From Flavobacterium sp. NG2 (GTDB lineage Bacteria > Bacteroidota > Bacteroidia > Flavobacteriales > Flavobacteriaceae): 64,000 bases of DNA. The notes under the pieces are model-generated. The model worked only from the letters and a program-made list of their open reading frames with translations. It was not told the origin of the DNA and did not search any database. Position 1 is the stretch's first letter. Each line of letters starts with the position of its first letter. The stretch is from assembly GCF_034119845.1 (NCBI RefSeq), contig NZ_CP139420.1, forward strand, positions 3,164,001 through 3,228,000, in the 5' to 3' direction. This document shows positions 61,789 to 64,000 of the stretch, piece after piece. The translations under genes were made by a program, and so were the position numbers.

Positions 61789-62571
61789 TTAATTTTGATA
61801 ATAATGAGTTCGATATTTTATCGGACTCATTTTGTTTAAATTTGATTTAATTCTCTCGTTGTTGTAATAGATTATATATTTATCGATTTCCTTTTTTAAT
61901 TGTTCTATTGATTTGAATTTTTGCGTATAAAACATTTCAGACTTTAGTGTTCCAAAGAAATTTTCAATAATAGCATTATCTAAACAATTTCCTTTTCGTG
62001 ACATACTTTGCACAATACCTTTTTTCTTTAATAAATATTGATACTGCCTCATTTGATATTGCCAACCTTGGTCAGAATGGAGTAGTAAATTTGTATTATT
62101 TGGTATTTTCTTAAATGCTTTTTTTAGCATCATAACTACTTGGTTAAAAACTGGTCGTTCAGTAAGTTCATAGCTGATTATTTCTTGGTTAAACAAGTCA
62201 ATTATAGGTGATAAATACAACTTATTTCCAGAGACATTAAATTCTGTTATATCGGTTGCCCACTTTTGATTTGGAGCTTCTGATTTAAAATTTCTTTGCA
62301 ATAAGTTTGGAGCTATTTTACCATTTTCCCCTTTATAAGATTTGTATTTTTTTACTCTAACAATACTCTTTAGTCCTAATAGTTTCATCAATTTTAAAAC
62401 GGTTTTATGATTGATAACGACTCCTTTACTTTGAAGTTCATCAGTTATTCGTCTGTAGCCATAACGCCCTTTATGTCGTTTATAAATGACTTTAATTAAC
62501 TCTTTAGTTTCTTTATATTTATCAGGTAATCTGCTCTGTTTTTGATGATAATAAAAACTACTGCGCGCCAT
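61789..62571 (-). CDS. IS3-family transposase OrfB, DDE integrase domain
   Basis: 260 residues from ATG 62571, though the natural product is an OrfAB fusion made by frameshift. HTH_21-like start (ARSSFYYHQK and YKRHKGRYGYRRITDEL, 30-46), then an rve-type integrase core with DDE catalytic residues Asp107 (WATDITEF), Asp167 (LLHSDQGWQYQ) and Glu203 (NAIIENFFGTLKSE), and a final INVHRLKSNL-type end (NNERIKSNLNKMSPIKY). No stop codons or frameshifts disrupt the catalytic core, so the enzyme should be functional. Confidence 0.95.
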   Translation of the reverse strand: MARSSFYYHQKQSRLPDKYKETKELIKVIYKRHKGRYGYRRITDELQSKGVVINHKTVLKLMKLLGLKSIVRVKKYKSYKGENGKIAPNLLQRNFKSEAPNQKWATDITEFNVSGNKLYLSPIIDLFNQEIISYELTERPVFNQVVMMLKKAFKKIPNNTNLLLHSDQGWQYQMRQYQYLLKKKGIVQSMSRKGNCLDNAIIENFFGTLKSEMFYTQKFKSIEQLKKEIDKYIIYYNNERIKSNLNKMSPIKYRTHYYQN

Positions 62572-62621
62572 ATTTGTTAGATCTAGAAGTAACTCTAAAT
62601 CAAATTTATGCCTTAAATCTA

Positions 62622-63137
62622 CTATGGCTTGGAATTTTTCCTGGCTTGAATTAAGGCTTGTAACTTTTTTAGCAATTCATTCTCACAACGAAGTCTTTCG
62701 TTTTCTTTTAATAGTTCTTCTTCCCTTGTTAAGGGTTTGTTTGATTTGCTTTTTTTACGATTATTGCTCATAGAAATTGGTCTGCCTCTTTGTTTTGTCT
62801 CTAATCCTTTAAGGCCAAAGTTAGCATAATCTTTTTTCCATTTTAAAATTATGGCAATATCTGGGATATTAAATCTTATACCAGTTGCCATCAATGAAAG
62901 AGAGTCTTTTTCTATGGTTTTGAGTACTTTTAACTTAAATTCAGCGGAATAACTTTGATTTATTCGCGGTAATAAACCAATTTCACCATAAGCCTTATAA
63001 AAACTGACCCACTTACGAATATTGGATCTGTTAATACCTTTTAATCTTGAAACATGATACATTGAGTAATGTTTCTTTAAAACTAATTCTACACATTCTA
63101 ATTTAAATGCATAATCATATTTAACTTTTCTTTCCAT
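62622..63137 (-). CDS. IS3-family OrfA, helix-turn-helix
   Basis: 171 residues with two HTH units (YAFKLECVELVLKKHYSMYH and INRSNIRKWVSFYKAYG; then AEFKLKVLKTIEKDSLSLMA, FNIPDIAIILKWKKDYAN) and a basic linker, then a leucine-zipper-like helix EELLKENERLRCENELLKKL near 138-157 for dimerisation. Ends at TAG 62622-62624 unless the ribosome slips at AAAAAAG. Binds the IS ends. Confidence 0.93.
   Translation of the reverse strand: MERKVKYDYAFKLECVELVLKKHYSMYHVSRLKGINRSNIRKWVSFYKAYGEIGLLPRINQSYSAEFKLKVLKTIEKDSLSLMATGIRFNIPDIAIILKWKKDYANFGLKGLETKQRGRPISMSNNRKKSKSNKPLTREEELLKENERLRCENELLKKLQALIQARKNSKP
62664..62670 (-). other. programmed -1 frameshift heptamer A AAA AAG of the IS
   Basis: On the minus strand the zero frame reads CTA AAA AAG TTA; slippage by -1 continues as AAA GTT ACA AGC and stays open through about 30 codons to the OrfB ATG (…DLTNMARSS). 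The heptamer is the standard IS150/IS3 slip site. Confidence 0.88.
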
Positions 63138-63175
63138 AAAAAATGCCCCAAATAGTGTCTAACTTTTTGGGGCAT
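63138..63175 (-). terminator. terminator-like hairpin inside the IS, just before orfA
   Basis: On the minus strand ATGCCCCAAA (63175-63166), 13-base loop, TTTGGGGCAT (63152-63143), then six T (63143-63138) directly before the orfA ATG at 63137. It would stop transcripts entering from acs. Confidence 0.75.
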
Positions 63176-63223
63176 GTTCAGCAATAATACTTGAGCTTTT
63201 ATTTTATATAACTAAAAGAGTCC

Positions 63224-64000
63224 TTATTCTACTCTTCCTTCTTTTATTTCTTCAACAATTTCTGGATTCAACAAAGTGGTTGTGTCTCCAAAATTTGAAT
63301 AATCACCTTCAGCAATTTTTCTTAAAATTCTTCTCATGATTTTACCAGAACGAGTTTTTGGCAATCCTGAAACATATTGAATTTTATCTAATTTCGCAAT
63401 TGGCCCAATGTGTCCTGAAATATGTTGGTTGATTTCTAGGAATAAATTCTCTTTATTTCTAAGTTCTCCTGTTTCTTTCAAAATTACAAAACCATACAAA
63501 GCATTTCCTTTCACATCATGAGGGAAACCTACTATCGCACTTTCAGCTACTGCTGGGTGTTCGTTGATGGCATCTTCAATAGGAGCTGTTCCTAGATTGT
63601 GTCCAGAAACAATCACTACGTCATCCACACGACCTGTAATTCTATAATACCCTACTTCATCACGCAAAGCGCCATCTCCAGAAAAATATTTTCCAGGAAA
63701 TTGTGAGAAATAAGTTTGTTTATAACGTTCATGATCACCCCAAATCGTTCTTGCGATTCCAGGCCAAGGAAACTTAATACACAAACTTCCCACTACTTGA
63801 TTTGATTCAATTTCGTTGCGTTTTTCATCCATTAATACAGGTTGAATACCTGGTAATGGCAAAGTCGCATAAGTAGGTTTTGTAGGCGTAACAAAAGCAA
63901 TTGGCGAAATCATAATTCCACCTGTTTCTGTTTGCCACCAAGTATCCACCACAGGACATCTTTTTGCTCCCACATGGTCATTAAACCAGTGCCAAGCTTC
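63224..64000 (-). CDS. acs: acetyl-CoA synthetase, C-terminal part
   Basis: The frame is open to the window edge; the visible 258 codons are the C-terminal portion of a roughly 635-residue enzyme. An internal GTG at 63971-63973 is a valine codon, not a start: upstream codons read EAWHWFNDHV, normal Acs sequence. Visible: DTWWQTETGGIMISP, TYATLPLPGIQPVLMDE, ARTIWGDHERY, the ATP-binding SGDGALRDEVGYYRITGRVDD, and the acetylation site in SGKIMRRIL. Makes acetyl-CoA from acetate via acetyl-AMP. Ends 43 bases from the IS right end. Confidence 0.96.
   Translation of the reverse strand, partial: EAWHWFNDHVGAKRCPVVDTWWQTETGGIMISPIAFVTPTKPTYATLPLPGIQPVLMDEKRNEIESNQVVGSLCIKFPWPGIARTIWGDHERYKQTYFSQFPGKYFSGDGALRDEVGYYRITGRVDDVVIVSGHNLGTAPIEDAINEHPAVAESAIVGFPHDVKGNALYGFVILKETGELRNKENLFLEINQHISGHIGPIAKLDKIQYVSGLPKTRSGKIMRRILRKIAEGDYSNFGDTTTLLNPEIVEEIKEGRVE

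Larger units (their letters stand above)
61755..63180 (-). mobile_element. IS3-family (IS150-group) insertion sequence, apparently intact
   Basis: 1426 bp. Imperfect 25-bp terminal inverted repeats at 61755-61779 and 63156-63180 (17 of 25 positions match; shared core CCCAAAA and GTT..AGACA, ends TAGAC / TGAAC). Flanked by 4-bp direct repeats GCAA (61751-61754 and 63181-63184), a target duplication typical of the family. Contains orfA, a -1 frameshift site and orfB with a full DDE triad. Inserted between galM and acs. Confidence 0.9.

Noticed and set aside
63971-63973. GTG start for acs
   Set aside because: The frame continues to the window edge with normal acetyl-CoA synthetase sequence, so this is an internal valine.

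Overview
The window is AT-rich chromosomal DNA that looks like a member of the Flavobacteriia, most likely Flavobacterium or a close relative. Reasons: Bacteroidetes-type promoters (TTG, about 19-21 bases, TAnnTTTG) in front of many genes, the type IX secretion regulator PorX, a Na+-translocating NADH:quinone reductase, an ECF sigma/FecR/TonB-dependent receptor set, many lipoproteins with short Cys lipoboxes, and a NagB-PIG-L fusion. No rRNA, tRNA, CRISPR array, prophage or plasmid function was seen.

Layout. 1-5.2 kb: the C-terminal end of an LptD-like protein and ridA, facing a minus-strand set for lower glycolysis (pfkA, gap, a GlcNAc-kinase-like ATPase, mgsA). 5.5-15.4 kb: a very large TamB, divergent from a plus-strand run tsaD-rsmE-DUF4159-AI-2E permease-methyltransferase-secreted protein. 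15.6-18.8 kb: a VanX-type dipeptidase, then a LysR regulator divergent from a small coiled-coil ORF and an SbtA-type bicarbonate permease. 18.8-25.6 kb: beta-barrel protein, metzincin-like lipoprotein and repeat lipoprotein on the minus strand, divergent from ECF sigma, FecR and a TonB-dependent receptor. 25.8-29.9 kb: porX, tsaE, alanine dehydrogenase, DUF4258. 30-33.6 kb: ung with a HepT/MntA toxin-antitoxin pair, divergent from mutS2. 33.8-43 kb: alginate-lyase-family protein, secreted and lipoproteins, and a split agmatine-to-putrescine pathway (aguB and aguA). 43-52 kb: M1 peptidase, mutarotase-like protein, VF530, smpB, HTH-Fic, pcm, VOC protein, NagB fusion. 52-60 kb: nqrABCDEF, apbE and a probable NqrM. 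60-64 kb: CBS protein, galactose mutarotase, an intact IS3/IS150-type element, and the 3' end of acs.

How parts work together. The Nqr complex genes sit with both maturation factors one would expect: ApbE, which attaches FMN to NqrB and NqrC, and a cysteine-containing NqrM-like protein. TsaD and TsaE (t6A tRNA modification) are both here but in separate units. The best candidate for an undescribed local system is the ECF unit: the same two-part promoter element (GTAGGGTAA, exactly 11 bases, GTTGTCTTA) lies before fecR and, on the other strand, before the repeat lipoprotein, predicting that this lipoprotein and the TonB receptor form one regulon. A second candidate is the LysR/coiled-coil ORF/SbtA unit.

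Non-coding structure is rich. One structured repeat family occurs three times (33.7, 39.2, 41.4 kb), a REP-like element with a perfect 25-bp stem follows DUF4258, and degenerate CACAAAG/CACAGATT phrases fill at least eight spacers, mostly at 3' ends of transcription units and also inside the nqr cluster.
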